The notes under the pieces were generated by a model. The model had not been told where the DNA came from. It saw only the letters and a program-made list of their open reading frames with translations, and made no database searches. A DNA stretch of 64,000 nt, from NCBI RefSeq assembly GCF_000316685.1, contig NC_019680.1, forward strand, positions 2,861,407 through 2,925,406, written 5' to 3'. This document shows positions 47,765 to 57,590 of this stretch, one piece after another. The stretch comes from Synechococcus sp. PCC 6312. GTDB lineage: Bacteria; Cyanobacteriota; Cyanobacteriia; Thermosynechococcales; Thermosynechococcaceae. Both the position numbers and the translations under genes were made by a program. Each line of letters starts with the position of its first letter. Position 1 is the stretch's first letter.

Positions 47765-50626
47765 TTAGGTTTCTAGTAGGGTAATCTTGCCTGTTTGCCC
47801 GTTCATCTGAATCTGCTGTCCCGTTTTTAGATGTTGAGTGGCTTGCTCCAGACCCATAATGGCGGGAATGCCTAACTCTCTGGCTACAATTGCCCCATGG
47901 GATAAACGGCCACCCACTTCAGTAATAATGCCCACGGCTCCCGTCAGCACTGGCAACCAGCCCGCATCTGTGTAGGGGACAACCACAATCGTATTGGGCG
48001 GAACCCGCAGGGCCTGGCTTGGGTTGTGAATGATTTGGACTCTGCCTTGAGCGATACCCGGACTGGCTCCAATCCCTTGCCAAGTTGAGGTCTGCTGCTG
48101 GGTGACGGAGATGGGTAGTTGGGGATTTTGACCGTAAACAACATAGGGAATGGGTTCTAAATTTTGCAGTGCATTAAATTCTCGACGGCGGTTCTCAATG
48201 AGTTCTTGATAGTTTGGCCAATCCATTGTTTGGGGAGCTTGAATTGCCGTAGTCAGCTCATTGAACTGGAGGAAGAAAATATCCCCCTTGGTCAAGAGTT
48301 GCCCGTTTTTAAGCCATTGGTTTTCCAGGCCAAGAACCGTCCAACGTAAATTTGCCAGGAGTTGACCATAGACTGTAGCCACATCCCCCTTAAGATTGAT
48401 CCGCGCCTGCACCCAGGCCTGGGCTTTTGGATTGAATTTAGGCCGATGAGCGGATGTTGACTGGCCCACTAAACTGCCTAACAACTGCCACACTAGGTCT
48501 GGGGTCTCTTGCCAAGTCGGGACAGAAATATCCGTAGCTGTGGGGCTGATATAGCCAAAGGTCTGCAAGAATTTCTCTAAATCCCCTAAAACGGTTTTTC
48601 CTTCAGGCATTTTTTCTAAGGCCTGTTTGAGGGGTTCTGGGGCCGTAGCTACATCTGTCTTCAGAATCTCTTGAACCTTTTGAGCAATTGTCGTTAAGGC
48701 TTTTAAGGATGCAGTTTCTGGGCTAGTACTGGTATCGAGAGTTTCAGGGTGGACGCGACCAAGGGCTTGTCTGAGGGCAGCACTCAAGGGGGCCATGATG
48801 TTGTAGTAGGTGGCAATTTCCAGGCCTGTCAAGATTTTTTCAATCCGATTGAGTAACCAGAGGGGATCGGCAGCGGCAGTGATGGGATGCTCTTGGAGTT
48901 CCTGGAGGAGGGGGTGGAGGTGTTTCTGGTCATCCCGTTGCCAATCCCTGGGCAGTTGCCATTCCCGTTGTGCCAATTTTCCCAAACCGGGTAAGGCTTT
49001 CAAGGTGGTGCTCAAGGGCGGCCGACTCATTTTAGCTCCCCGAGTCAGAAACTCTAAACTCTCTGGGGGCAGTCCCATCCGGCGGAAAATAGTCCCTAAA
49101 AGGGTGGCATTAAAATAAGCCCGGCCAAAATGGAGATCTGCTGTGGCCTGGAAATCTAATCCCTGAGCCGCTTGACCCAAAACAAGGGAAAAAATTTCTC
49201 CCCAGACCCCACAGGTGAGCGGCCGATTAATTGACCAAGTGAGGGGATGAATCACACCGGGAATGACTTCGGCGGCAATTTTACGTGTCCAAATCGGTAA
49301 TAGGGTGGTAATCGGCCGGGCCTGGAGCACCCAAATGGTTTGCCCGTCATAGGTCCACTCCAGATCCTGAGGAATGCCATGATAGCGAGTTTCTAATTCT
49401 CGACACAGGCGAGCCACTTCCAGTATTACGGCTGCAGGTACATCTCCCGTGATCTTTAATGAGTCTGGGATTGGCCCCTGTGCATCAAACAAGACTCGAT
49501 AGGACTCCGGCGTAAATTGTCCCGAAACAACGCGACTGGCAGGGCCGGGTAACGTTTCTACCGCCACGCAATCCAAACCGCCCCAGAGGGGATCTCGGCT
49601 AAAGGCCACCCCAGAAAAGACCCCCTGAATTTGGATTTGGACAAGAACGGCCATCCCAGCATGATTTGAATGGTCTGACTCTGAAGGATTATTGGCCCGG
49701 TTGTAGGACTGTTGCACCCCAATCAGGGCCTGGGTGAGTTGCTCCGGGTTGGTAATATCCAAAAAACTGGCATATTGTCCCGCCATGGCACTGGCCAAAG
49801 AGTCTTCCCCCGGTGCTGAAGAACGGGCTACCAGAGGATGGGCAACATCAAAGTTCAGGCTGGTAATCAGGGGTTCCGGATCATCGCCAGCCGGTAATAC
49901 CCAACCCATCGGCACAGCATAGCCCCAGCGTTTCAGCTGACTGAGGGTTGCCGCTTTATGACCAACTTTTTCGGGAGACAGGGGGTGATCCAAACTCAAT
50001 AGGGCGCGCTCCCCTTGGAAAAACTGAAACATGACTTGACTCTCTGGTCGGGCCTGGTGCCTGTTTAAGGCTAAATCATCGGGCAACTCTTCATAAATCC
50101 AGCCCAAGGTTAAGGCTAAAACCCCAGCGGCCAAGGTTTCGGGAATGGAACGGCGAATCAAGGCCACCATCACTGGAAAAATAATTAACGCGACAAGCCG
50201 CCCCTGTTGCCGTTGACGAAAAATCGTAAAACTGACCCCACTAACTAGAACCGTTAACCAGGCTACCCCAGGAGCAAACCATAAGACTCCCCAAACGACG
50301 TTGGTTGTCCCGGCCCCATTCCCCCAACAATATCGTCCCGCCACCAAGCAGAGTAAGGCTAACCAAGGGCCAACGGCTAAATCTGGAAACCAGTTTTGCA
50401 TCCAAAGAACCGCTAAAATCCCCTTCGCAGCTTCCGAGCAAACGGCCAAAATCCCCAAAACAGTCCCGCCATGATAGAAGGCTGCCGATACCCCCGCATT
50501 ACCTGTGCCTAATTGGGATAGGGGGCGTTTCAGCCACAGCAAACCCAACCCGTTAATAATTGGCAGGCCCCCCAAGACCGAACAACCCAGGCCCAGAACT
50601 ATCGCTAATCCAATTTGAGTAATCAA
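47765..50626 (-). CDS. Fusion of PlsY-like membrane domain with PEP-synthase-like domains
   Basis: A 953-residue protein starting with TTG. Residues 1-185 form a multi-span membrane domain like the glycerol-3-phosphate acyltransferase PlsY: GTGNAG (40-45) for motif 1 and EAAKG (65-69) for motif 2, but a degenerate third motif (GRYCWGNGAGTTNV, 97-110). Residues 213-440 resemble the PPDK/PEP-synthase ATP-grasp (KVGHKAATL, VARSSAPGEDS, DLEWTYDG). The C-terminus is the PEP mobilising domain with the phospho-His in GGRLSHGAIVARELGIPA. Known as a cyanobacterial fusion, but its reaction is not established. A linker of about 420 residues lies between. Confidence 0.82.
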   Translation of the reverse strand: MITQIGLAIVLGLGCSVLGGLPIINGLGLLWLKRPLSQLGTGNAGVSAAFYHGGTVLGILAVCSEAAKGILAVLWMQNWFPDLAVGPWLALLCLVAGRYCWGNGAGTTNVVWGVLWFAPGVAWLTVLVSGVSFTIFRQRQQGRLVALIIFPVMVALIRRSIPETLAAGVLALTLGWIYEELPDDLALNRHQARPESQVMFQFFQGERALLSLDHPLSPEKVGHKAATLSQLKRWGYAVPMGWVLPAGDDPEPLITSLNFDVAHPLVARSSAPGEDSLASAMAGQYASFLDITNPEQLTQALIGVQQSYNRANNPSESDHSNHAGMAVLVQIQIQGVFSGVAFSRDPLWGGLDCVAVETLPGPASRVVSGQFTPESYRVLFDAQGPIPDSLKITGDVPAAVILEVARLCRELETRYHGIPQDLEWTYDGQTIWVLQARPITTLLPIWTRKIAAEVIPGVIHPLTWSINRPLTCGVWGEIFSLVLGQAAQGLDFQATADLHFGRAYFNATLLGTIFRRMGLPPESLEFLTRGAKMSRPPLSTTLKALPGLGKLAQREWQLPRDWQRDDQKHLHPLLQELQEHPITAAADPLWLLNRIEKILTGLEIATYYNIMAPLSAALRQALGRVHPETLDTSTSPETASLKALTTIAQKVQEILKTDVATAPEPLKQALEKMPEGKTVLGDLEKFLQTFGYISPTATDISVPTWQETPDLVWQLLGSLVGQSTSAHRPKFNPKAQAWVQARINLKGDVATVYGQLLANLRWTVLGLENQWLKNGQLLTKGDIFFLQFNELTTAIQAPQTMDWPNYQELIENRRREFNALQNLEPIPYVVYGQNPQLPISVTQQQTSTWQGIGASPGIAQGRVQIIHNPSQALRVPPNTIVVVPYTDAGWLPVLTGAVGIITEVGGRLSHGAIVARELGIPAIMGLEQATQHLKTGQQIQMNGQTGKITLLET

Positions 50627-51063
50627 AGCAGAATCAAAGATGGAATTGAAGATAATTATAACGTGATCAATTCCGATGAATAGCTGAGTGATGAGTTAAC
50701 AAGAGTCTATCAATGATCATCTAGCATTAGTTTATATATTTAATATTTGTCAAATTTTTATTTATTTTTTCAATTTATCCGTCAATTCAATTTCATTGAT
50801 TCTGTTTTTTTACTGAAGCACTTATCTAGCAATTTGGTATGTACCATTAAAAAACTAACTTTTGTGATCATACTTTTAAATAAGTTTTGAAGACATTAAC
50901 ATGGTATCAAGTCATTAGAATTATGACAATTTTGCAAACCACTGAATTGAGCTTAAGCAAGTAGGAGAGTATTTCTTACAAGTAGCTCTACTAAATCCCC
51001 GCAGGATTGTGATAAAAACACGGATGAAATCTGTTAGGTTTAAGTAAGTTCATGGCTTGATCT
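50627..51063. other. AT-rich intergenic region
   Basis: About 440 very AT-rich bases between divergent genes, with runs such as TTTATTTATTTTTTC near 50760. I see no gene, no clear inverted repeat and no assignable promoter. It lacks the host CAGGCC motif. Confidence 0.4.
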
Positions 51064-51981
51064 ATGGAACTTGCACCCGGATTCTCTCGCCAATCATTGC
51101 TAACAGATTTAGGTCGCGTCGCCTATGCCCGCGGAGGCCCAGAGATTACGGTCGCTAATACACCTCTGACAACGCTTTTGTTCTTGCATGGGTTTGGGGG
51201 TGGTTCCTCTAGCTATGAATGGTCACTGGTTTATCCCGCCTTTGCCGCCCACTATCGGATCATTGCCCCTGATTTGATTGGTTGGGGAGATTCAGAGCAT
51301 CCCCGTCGCGACTATACAGATTTAGATTACTTACAACTGCTGGAAACCCTGATCAGCCACTTTGCCGAGACTGGGCCAATTGTGGTGATTGCCTCATCCC
51401 TCACAGCAGGCCTGGTGATTCGAGCCGCTATTGCCATCCCTGAAAAACTCCAGGCCCTGATTTTATTTCATCCCAGTGGTCTCAGTGATTTTGGTCAAGA
51501 TTTTCGGGACACATGGCTAGCCCAGTTAATTGCCACCCCAGGCCTGGATCAATTGGTCTATCGGTTCGGGATTGCCACAGAATTTGGGATTCAAACCTTT
51601 ATGGCCCAACGACAATTTGCCAACCCGGATCAGATTGCGCCTGCAATGGTCAAGGCTTATTTGCGGTCGGCGGAAATGGAAAATGCGGATTGTGCCGCCC
51701 TGGCCTTTGTGCGGGGTGATCTTTGCTTTGACTTGGCCGATTACTTACCGACGCTAACAACACCAACATTTTTTATTTGGGGCAGTGAGGCGCAACTTTC
51801 ATCCCTAAGTTTGGGCCAAGAACTGGCAAAACTCAATCCCCAGGCCATCCAGGAATTTATTACCTTGCCGAATGTTGGGATTACCCCGCAGTTAGAAGTC
51901 CCCGCCGTCACGATTGGTTTAATTCATCGCTGTTTAGGGAAGATTGAGGGCCTGGTAATAGATATACCCAGACATGACTAA
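51064..51981 (+). CDS. Alpha/beta hydrolase
   Basis: A 305-residue alpha/beta-hydrolase. The oxyanion-hole HGFGGGSSS, the core APDLIGWGDSEHP and the nucleophile elbow IASSLTAG (shifted from the usual GxSxG) are visible. The late Asp lies in FIWGSEAQLSS. It may be a lipase or haloalkane-dehalogenase-like enzyme; the substrate is unknown. Its 3' end overlaps the convergent TauE/SafE gene by 48 nt. Confidence 0.83.
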   Translation: MELAPGFSRQSLLTDLGRVAYARGGPEITVANTPLTTLLFLHGFGGGSSSYEWSLVYPAFAAHYRIIAPDLIGWGDSEHPRRDYTDLDYLQLLETLISHFAETGPIVVIASSLTAGLVIRAAIAIPEKLQALILFHPSGLSDFGQDFRDTWLAQLIATPGLDQLVYRFGIATEFGIQTFMAQRQFANPDQIAPAMVKAYLRSAEMENADCAALAFVRGDLCFDLADYLPTLTTPTFFIWGSEAQLSSLSLGQELAKLNPQAIQEFITLPNVGITPQLEVPAVTIGLIHRCLGKIEGLVIDIPRHD

Positions 51982-52731
51982 CATAAATACATTAAATAAT
52001 AGGACTACCACCTGATTAGGTAAGCGGGGTAACAGGCGCGTACTGAATTGTGTGGCTAAAACCCCCCCCAGGCCCAGGATAATCCCCGGCATGACCGCAA
52101 CATTCCCTTGCACCCCATGACCTATAACCGCCGAAACCGCCGTAATCATGATCACCCCCAAACTGGTTTGAATGGCAGCTTTAATCTTGTCTCCCAATAA
52201 AAGCACCTGTAAAGACACCATAATTACCCCCCCCCCAATCCCAAACAAACCGGCCATTAACCCCGCAATCCCACCAATAAAAATTACAGCCCCAAATCGT
52301 TGTAATAAATTAGTTTGACTGTTTACAGAAGTAGCGTGATCATCAGATTGATTGAGATTGGTTTCTGGTGGTTCCCTAAGATTAACCCGCAGTTGCATTA
52401 GGTAAATATTGACTAATAACATTGTCGCAAAGGCAATCAGTAACCATTTATCGGGCAATTGGGCAGCCCAATAAGAACCAAGGGGGGCAGTAAACGCAGC
52501 CGGAATCCCTAAACTCAGAATTTTATTGAGTTGCCAATAGCCCATGCGCGCATTTTGTACCGTTCCTGCCACGGCCGTAATGATGATCGCGACCGTACTC
52601 GTCCCCACCGCCACAACGGGTTGAAAGCCCAAAGACACCAATAAAGGCACCATAATCACTCCCCCACCAATCCCCAGCAACCCCGCTAAGGTTCCAGCCA
52701 CCAGGCCCCCAACAATTAAATAAATCTCCAC
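51934..52731 (-). CDS. TauE/SafE family membrane transporter
   Basis: A 265-residue protein with about eight membrane spans and the two family repeats (GTLAGLLGIGGGVIMVPLL and GLMAGLFGIGGGVIMVSLQ). Family members export sulfite or organosulfur anions. The substrate cannot be deduced. It is convergent with the hydrolase gene. Confidence 0.9.
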   Translation of the reverse strand: MEIYLIVGGLVAGTLAGLLGIGGGVIMVPLLVSLGFQPVVAVGTSTVAIIITAVAGTVQNARMGYWQLNKILSLGIPAAFTAPLGSYWAAQLPDKWLLIAFATMLLVNIYLMQLRVNLREPPETNLNQSDDHATSVNSQTNLLQRFGAVIFIGGIAGLMAGLFGIGGGVIMVSLQVLLLGDKIKAAIQTSLGVIMITAVSAVIGHGVQGNVAVMPGIILGLGGVLATQFSTRLLPRLPNQVVVLLFNVFMLVMSGYIYYQALNLP

Positions 52732-52835
52732 TTTTTCGCCTCGGTTTTCTTCTATTGCTAGTATGGTGACATTTTGAGCTAGATATTTTGACCTAGATAT
52801 TTAGTACGATCAGCCGCTGAGGACCATTAACCGCG

Positions 52836-54044
52836 ATGAACTTAATTCAACTGGATGTTCGTCAAACGATTATTAGTGCCATTTTAGTGCTCTACTTTGG
52901 AAAGTACTTAACCAAGCACGTCAGATTCTTACGCGAATACAACATTCCAGATGCGGTTTCAGGAGGGTTGATTGCTTCACTTTTTTTTGGGATTTGCTAT
53001 AGCCTATTAAAAACCCAAGTTGAATTTCATCTCCCCATTCGGGACATTCTTTTAGTGGTTTTCTTTACCACGATTGGACTATCAGCTAAATTACAAACCC
53101 TCCTCAAAGGGGGCAAACCCTTAACCATTCTCTTAATTACGGCTGTAATCTATCTGTTCTTACAAAATATTACCGGAATTACCGTGGCCAGAATCATCGG
53201 TGTGGATTTACCTATTGGTGTTTTAGCTGGTTCAGTTTCCCTCAGTGGTGGTCACGGAACAGCCATTGCTTGGGCCCCCATTTTTCAACGGGATTATGGG
53301 ATTGTGAACGCGTCTGAGATTGGCATTGCCAGTGCGACCTTTGGCCTGGTTTTGGGTGGCATCATTGGTGGGCCTGTGGCTCGATTCTTAATTAAACGAC
53401 ATCGTTTAAAAGCCGACTGCATTGATCAAGAGTTAACGGTGGGGATTCGCCAAGATCAAGAGAATGTCCAAATTAACTACAATACAATGCTCAATGCCGT
53501 GTTTGTGATTGGCTTAACCGTGGGTCTGGGGATTCAAATTAATGGAATTACGGATGCATTGGGCTTGAAACTCCCTTTGTTTGTCGCTTGTTTGCTGGCG
53601 GGAATTATCCTCACCAATACTATGCCTTACCTGTTTAAGCGTTTACCCTGGCCGGCTGGAACCTCCTCCTTAGCCTTGATTGCAGATGTGAGTCTCGGCT
53701 TATTTTTAGCCATGTCTTTGATGAGTTTACAGTTATGGACATTGGCGGGAGTGGCTGGCCCTGTGACAATATTGCTATTAGTACAATTTGGATTAAGCAC
53801 CGTTTACACCATTTTTGTTGTGTTTCCAGTCATGGGAAAAAATTACAATGCTGCGGTAATTGCAGCGGGCTATTCCGGGTTAACTTTAGGCGCAACTCCC
53901 ACAGCGATTGCCAACATGACCGCCGTCACAGAACGCTTTGGAGCCTCCCCCCAGGCCTTTATTATTTTGCCGTTGGTCGGGGCATTTTTTATTGATCTTG
54001 TCAATGCCTTTGCGATTCAACGATTTCTCAGCTTTATGGGTTAA
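52836..54044 (+). CDS. gltS: Sodium/glutamate symporter
   Basis: A 402-residue GltS with ten or more membrane spans and two inverted halves. Signatures are IPDAVSGGLIASL, LSGGHGTAIAW and the second-half GYSGLTLGATPTAIANM. It imports glutamate with Na+. It ends directly against the convergent TetR gene. It is distinct from the glutamate synthase also called gltS in cyanobacteria. Confidence 0.94.
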   Translation: MNLIQLDVRQTIISAILVLYFGKYLTKHVRFLREYNIPDAVSGGLIASLFFGICYSLLKTQVEFHLPIRDILLVVFFTTIGLSAKLQTLLKGGKPLTILLITAVIYLFLQNITGITVARIIGVDLPIGVLAGSVSLSGGHGTAIAWAPIFQRDYGIVNASEIGIASATFGLVLGGIIGGPVARFLIKRHRLKADCIDQELTVGIRQDQENVQINYNTMLNAVFVIGLTVGLGIQINGITDALGLKLPLFVACLLAGIILTNTMPYLFKRLPWPAGTSSLALIADVSLGLFLAMSLMSLQLWTLAGVAGPVTILLLVQFGLSTVYTIFVVFPVMGKNYNAAVIAAGYSGLTLGATPTAIANMTAVTERFGASPQAFIILPLVGAFFIDLVNAFAIQRFLSFMG

Positions 54045-54653
54045 CTAAGTAAAGAGCAATTCAATATAGTTTCGGTAATGGGCCAGCTGTTGTTTGAGTT
54101 GTCTGGGTTCTTGCAGGGTTCGCATCATCACAAAAGCCCCCTCAAACGCCGAAACCATGCCATCTGCCAACTCCCAAGCCTGGACTGTTAATCGTGGTGG
54201 ATATTTAGCGATCACCTCTGTAAATTTTGCCCCCAGTTGCTCCCGCCAGTTCAGCAAGGCTTTAGCGGAAATGGTATGAACCTCGGCATCAAGTTCTTCA
54301 AATTGATAAACGTAGGAAGCAATTAGGCAACCTGCACTGGAATCCGTGAGTTCTTCAACTTCTTCTTGGAAAAGAGCAATCAAAATAAGAATTTGTTGGA
54401 GTGGATCGCGACTTAGAGTTTCAGCGCGGGCTAGATTTCTCTGCAAGTGGGCGGCATCCTGACTGGCATAGCGTTCAACCAGAGCCCGAGCTAAATCGGC
54501 TTTAGTTTTGAAATGGTAGAAAAATGCTCCCTTTGTAATCCCAGCTTTGGCTAAGACCATATCAATGGAGGTACCAGAGAGTCCATGCCCCATCACCAGA
54601 CCATGAGCCGCATCTAAAATCTTGATTTTCGTAGATTCACCGCTTTTAGGCAT
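54045..54653 (-). CDS. TetR/AcrR family transcriptional regulator
   Basis: A 202-residue TetR. The N-terminal HTH reads GTSIDMVLAKAGITKGAFFYHFKTKADLARAL, and the C-terminal part fits the TetR_C ligand-binding fold. It is divergent from a methyltransferase gene, and the gap holds several TAGTC operator-like sites, so it probably represses both genes. Confidence 0.93.
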   Translation of the reverse strand: MPKSGESTKIKILDAAHGLVMGHGLSGTSIDMVLAKAGITKGAFFYHFKTKADLARALVERYASQDAAHLQRNLARAETLSRDPLQQILILIALFQEEVEELTDSSAGCLIASYVYQFEELDAEVHTISAKALLNWREQLGAKFTEVIAKYPPRLTVQAWELADGMVSAFEGAFVMMRTLQEPRQLKQQLAHYRNYIELLFT

Positions 54654-54689
54654 TTATTATCTCAACGAATCGACTACTCTTCTCATGTT

Positions 54690-54851
54690 ACAGACTATTT
54701 AGTCTATTTACAAATTGTTGCTCTCCTCAACGCCGATCAGTGATCCAATCCTATCAGTAGGGGATTTTGGGCTATATAGTCCATGGCTCAATTGCTCCTT
54801 TCCTCCCCTTGACAGGTCAATTTGGTTTGGCTACTATACCAACTAGTCTGT
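54690..54851. promoter_or_regulatory. TetR operator sites in the tetR/methyltransferase gap
   Basis: Three related sites: ACAGACTATTTAGTCTAT (54690-54707, near-perfect dyad around TT), GGCTATATAGTCC (54770-54782, same dyad spacing) and ACTAGTCTGT (54842-54851). The shared half-site is TAGTC(T/C). The last two flank the methyltransferase promoter, and the third covers its expected start point. Confidence 0.55.
54809..54837 (+). promoter_or_regulatory. Sigma70-type promoter of the methyltransferase gene
   Basis: TTGACA at 54809-54814 and TACTAT at 54832-54837 are separated by 17 nt. An AGGAG ribosome site and the ATG at 54883 follow. This is the best promoter in the window. Confidence 0.72.
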
Positions 54852-54882
54852 ATAAATACATTCAAAGAATTCAGGAGATTTT

Positions 54883-55968
54883 ATGACAACCCAAGTAAGT
54901 GAACCATCGCTTGATTTATCCACAGCCGCAGCCTTTGCCGAGCGTTTATTGGGCATCATTAACAGTGGCGCACTATCGCTGATGGTTTCCCTGGGGCATC
55001 GGGCGCGGTTATTTGATGCGTTGGCAGACTTACCCCAGGCCACGAGTCAAGCAATTGCTGAGGCGGCGAATCTGAATGAACGGTATGTGCGGGAATGGCT
55101 GAAGGCGATGGTTGTGGGGCGAATTGTGGATTATGACCCCGTGAAGAAGACGTATCACTTACCAGCGGAACATTCTGTATTTCTAACTCGGGCTGCAACC
55201 GCAGACAACATGGCAACCTTTGCTCAATATATTCCGGTGTTGGCCAGCGTTGAAGACAAAATTCTGGATTGCTTCCAAAACGGCGGCGGTGTTCCCTATT
55301 CCGAATTTTCCCGGTTTCATCAGGTGATGGCGGAAGATAGTGGACAAACAATTGTGGCAGCCTTGGAAGATCATATTTTACCCTTGGTTCCGAATTTGCA
55401 AGACCGTTTAGAGAGGGGTATTGATGTCTTGGATGTGGGTTGTGGCAGTGGGCGGGCCATGAATAAGCTAGCAAGCCTTTTTCCCAACAGTCGGTTTACT
55501 GGGTATGATTTGTCGGAAACTGCGATTGCTACAGCCATTGCGGAAGCTCAGGAAAAGCAATTAAACAATGCCCGGTTTCAGGTGCAAGATACAACACAAC
55601 TAGGGGAAGTTGAGCAATACGATTGGATTACCACCTTTGATGCGGTACATGACCAGGCCAGGCCAGATTGGGTTCTTCAAAATATTTACCAGGCCTTGCG
55701 TCCGGGCGGGGTTTATTTAATGCAAGATATTCATGCCTCAACAGCGGTGGAGGGGAATCTTGAACATCCCGTTGCGCCCTTGCTCTATACGGTTTCTTGT
55801 CTGCACTGTATGACCGTCTCCTTAGCGGCTGGGGGATTAGGCCTGGGGACGATGTGGGGGCAAGAAAAGGCCTTAGAACTCTTGCAGGAAGCGGGCTTTG
55901 AGCAAGTTGAGATAAGGCAACTAGCCCACGACGTGATGAATGACTACTATATTACTTATAAGCATTAA
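54883..55968 (+). CDS. SAM-dependent methyltransferase with N-terminal winged helix
   Basis: A 361-residue protein. The N-terminal 90 residues form a winged-helix dimerisation domain like O-methyltransferases (LFDALADLPQATSQAIAEAANLNERYVREWL). The SAM domain has VLDVGCGSGRAMNKLA, TGYDLSETAIA, DWITTFDAVHDQ and IYQALRPGGVYLMQD. The TetR gene is divergent and the shared region carries operators, suggesting that a small molecule induces it. The substrate is unknown. Confidence 0.88.
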   Translation: MTTQVSEPSLDLSTAAAFAERLLGIINSGALSLMVSLGHRARLFDALADLPQATSQAIAEAANLNERYVREWLKAMVVGRIVDYDPVKKTYHLPAEHSVFLTRAATADNMATFAQYIPVLASVEDKILDCFQNGGGVPYSEFSRFHQVMAEDSGQTIVAALEDHILPLVPNLQDRLERGIDVLDVGCGSGRAMNKLASLFPNSRFTGYDLSETAIATAIAEAQEKQLNNARFQVQDTTQLGEVEQYDWITTFDAVHDQARPDWVLQNIYQALRPGGVYLMQDIHASTAVEGNLEHPVAPLLYTVSCLHCMTVSLAAGGLGLGTMWGQEKALELLQEAGFEQVEIRQLAHDVMNDYYITYKH

Positions 55969-56297
55969 AGTCATGTGTAGCATTTGTACGCTCCTATCTC
56001 GGAAAAGCCTGACCGTCTTAGGTGAAAACTCACTGAGTACTCATTTAGGTCTAACTTCTCAACCGGGTTCAGCAGGCGAAGCAGACCAGTCTAAATCTGA
56101 AGTGAGCCAGAAATTTGCGGGAGTAGAGGGATTGCCAAACAAACCAGAATCTACAAGTGTTGAATCTTAAATTTTTGGGGTTGGTTGCCAAGTTGTCCAT
56201 CTACCGTAGTGATACCCAATAACTATCACTATTAACCCCATTGCCTTTTTGCAACTAGCCATGACTGATTCAGAGGATCGGTTTGCGGGCAAATCCC
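55969..56297. other. Intergenic region with a possible short ORF
   Basis: A 65-codon frame from the ATG at 55973 (MCSICTLLSRKSL, with a CxxC) to 56170 begins 4 nt after the methyltransferase stop. It is Ser/Glu-rich and matches no family, so I do not call it a gene. The rest shows nothing. Confidence 0.3.
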
Positions 56298-57350
56298 CTA
56301 CTTCACCCCACTCACTGCGAGATTCCCTTCAGCTTCTGTTTCTGTTAATAACCGGGACAACAATGAGGCGGGGGGTTCCGTATAGGGCCAAGCAAAGGCA
56401 TGACGAAAAGCGGCTTCCTGACAGGCCTGGAGCTCCTTAAAGTCAATCAGGTTTTGGGTGAGGAGATTTTCATATTCAAAGGGCAAGCGGACATTGTGCA
56501 GGCCAGCATTATCGGTACAGATGGCAATATCCACCCCAGCCTCAAAGCAACGTTCAAAAACAACCCGCAACTGATCCAAATTTTCCAGCGTGCCAGTTTG
56601 TAAATAGGTCGTCGGACAAACTTCCAAACATTGTCCGGCCTGGGCCACTTGGGGCAGCAATTCTGGATAATGGAGGGGAATTTGAATCCCGTGGCCAATC
56701 CGCATCAGGTAGGGGAGGAGGTCCGGGTAACAGCCAGCAGTCGTTTCATAGAGATGGCCAGTGGTTTTTAGGCCTAAGTTCCGGGCCTGGGCATAGAGAT
56801 CAATAAATTCCGTCATCCGTTCTCCATAGGCCGTGTCTCCCCCTGCTAAATCAACTCCACAGACATAATTTGGCATGGCGGCCGCGAGGTGGAGGATGGC
56901 CTGGTTCACCTCGTAGGGGAGGCGGGTGTGCATACAGAGAATTTGACTGGTGATAATTGGATATTCAGCCACTTCACAGGCCAGGCCAACGACTTTGACA
57001 ATTTCAGCCATTTGCTCTAGGCGTTGATTTTGGCTCAAGTTGTGATCGGTGCGGAGATAGGGGGTATAGCGCAATTCCAGGTAGGCCAAATTTTCAAACA
57101 CATAGGCTCCCCGAATCAGGCGATAGATAAAGTAGGGCAAGGCCTGGGGAGTTTGGACGCTTTCCACCAAAGAGTGGAGTTCTAAATATTCTTCAAGGGT
57201 GTTGCGGGGTTGGGTATAGAACTGCTCAAAGTCGGGATAGTTTGGGAAACGACTGGCCAACTGGGCATCATTGCGCTGAAAATACCGCCATAGAATCCGT
57301 GGAACTACAGCCCCTCCCAAATGACGATGCAGTTCGGCATATAAAGCCAT
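56298..57350 (-). CDS. Adenosine-deaminase-like amidohydrolase
   Basis: 350 residues from the ATG at 57350, which has a GGAGG at proper spacing; the ATG at 57353 is too close. It carries the metal HxH in ELHRHLGGA, VDLAGGD, GHLYE in place of THAGE (His and Glu kept), RIGHGI and ICTDNAG in place of STDDP. The second Asp, which contacts the purine in adenosine deaminase, is Asn. Zinc chemistry looks intact, but the substrate may not be adenosine. Confidence 0.83.
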   Translation of the reverse strand: MALYAELHRHLGGAVVPRILWRYFQRNDAQLASRFPNYPDFEQFYTQPRNTLEEYLELHSLVESVQTPQALPYFIYRLIRGAYVFENLAYLELRYTPYLRTDHNLSQNQRLEQMAEIVKVVGLACEVAEYPIITSQILCMHTRLPYEVNQAILHLAAAMPNYVCGVDLAGGDTAYGERMTEFIDLYAQARNLGLKTTGHLYETTAGCYPDLLPYLMRIGHGIQIPLHYPELLPQVAQAGQCLEVCPTTYLQTGTLENLDQLRVVFERCFEAGVDIAICTDNAGLHNVRLPFEYENLLTQNLIDFKELQACQEAAFRHAFAWPYTEPPASLLSRLLTETEAEGNLAVSGVK

Positions 57351-57590
57351 CATTACCTCCCGAGTTGAGCCTCAATGGAACCGAGTCAGAGTCAATGCAG
57401 TAAATTCTTGGCGACATGGGCATCCTATTGAAGCCATGGTAGCAAAGTTAACAAAAATTTACACTGTATTGAACACATCTGGGATCCAGACTGCATAGAC
57501 GCTCAGATCGAGAATCCGAAGGGGGTCGCTGGGGACTGACGGCTGAGAACCTGGCTGAGACGGATCAAGTGCTTTGATTGTCAGGGTTCC

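Noticed and set aside
51934-51981. 48-nt overlap of convergent hydrolase and TauE/SafE genes as a sign of error
   Set aside because: Both C-termini read as normal protein; a tail-to-tail overlap of this size is acceptable.
55973-56170. 65-codon frame after the methyltransferase (MCSICTLL start)
   Set aside because: Close spacing is suggestive, but the Ser/Glu-rich composition and lack of any motif do not support a gene.
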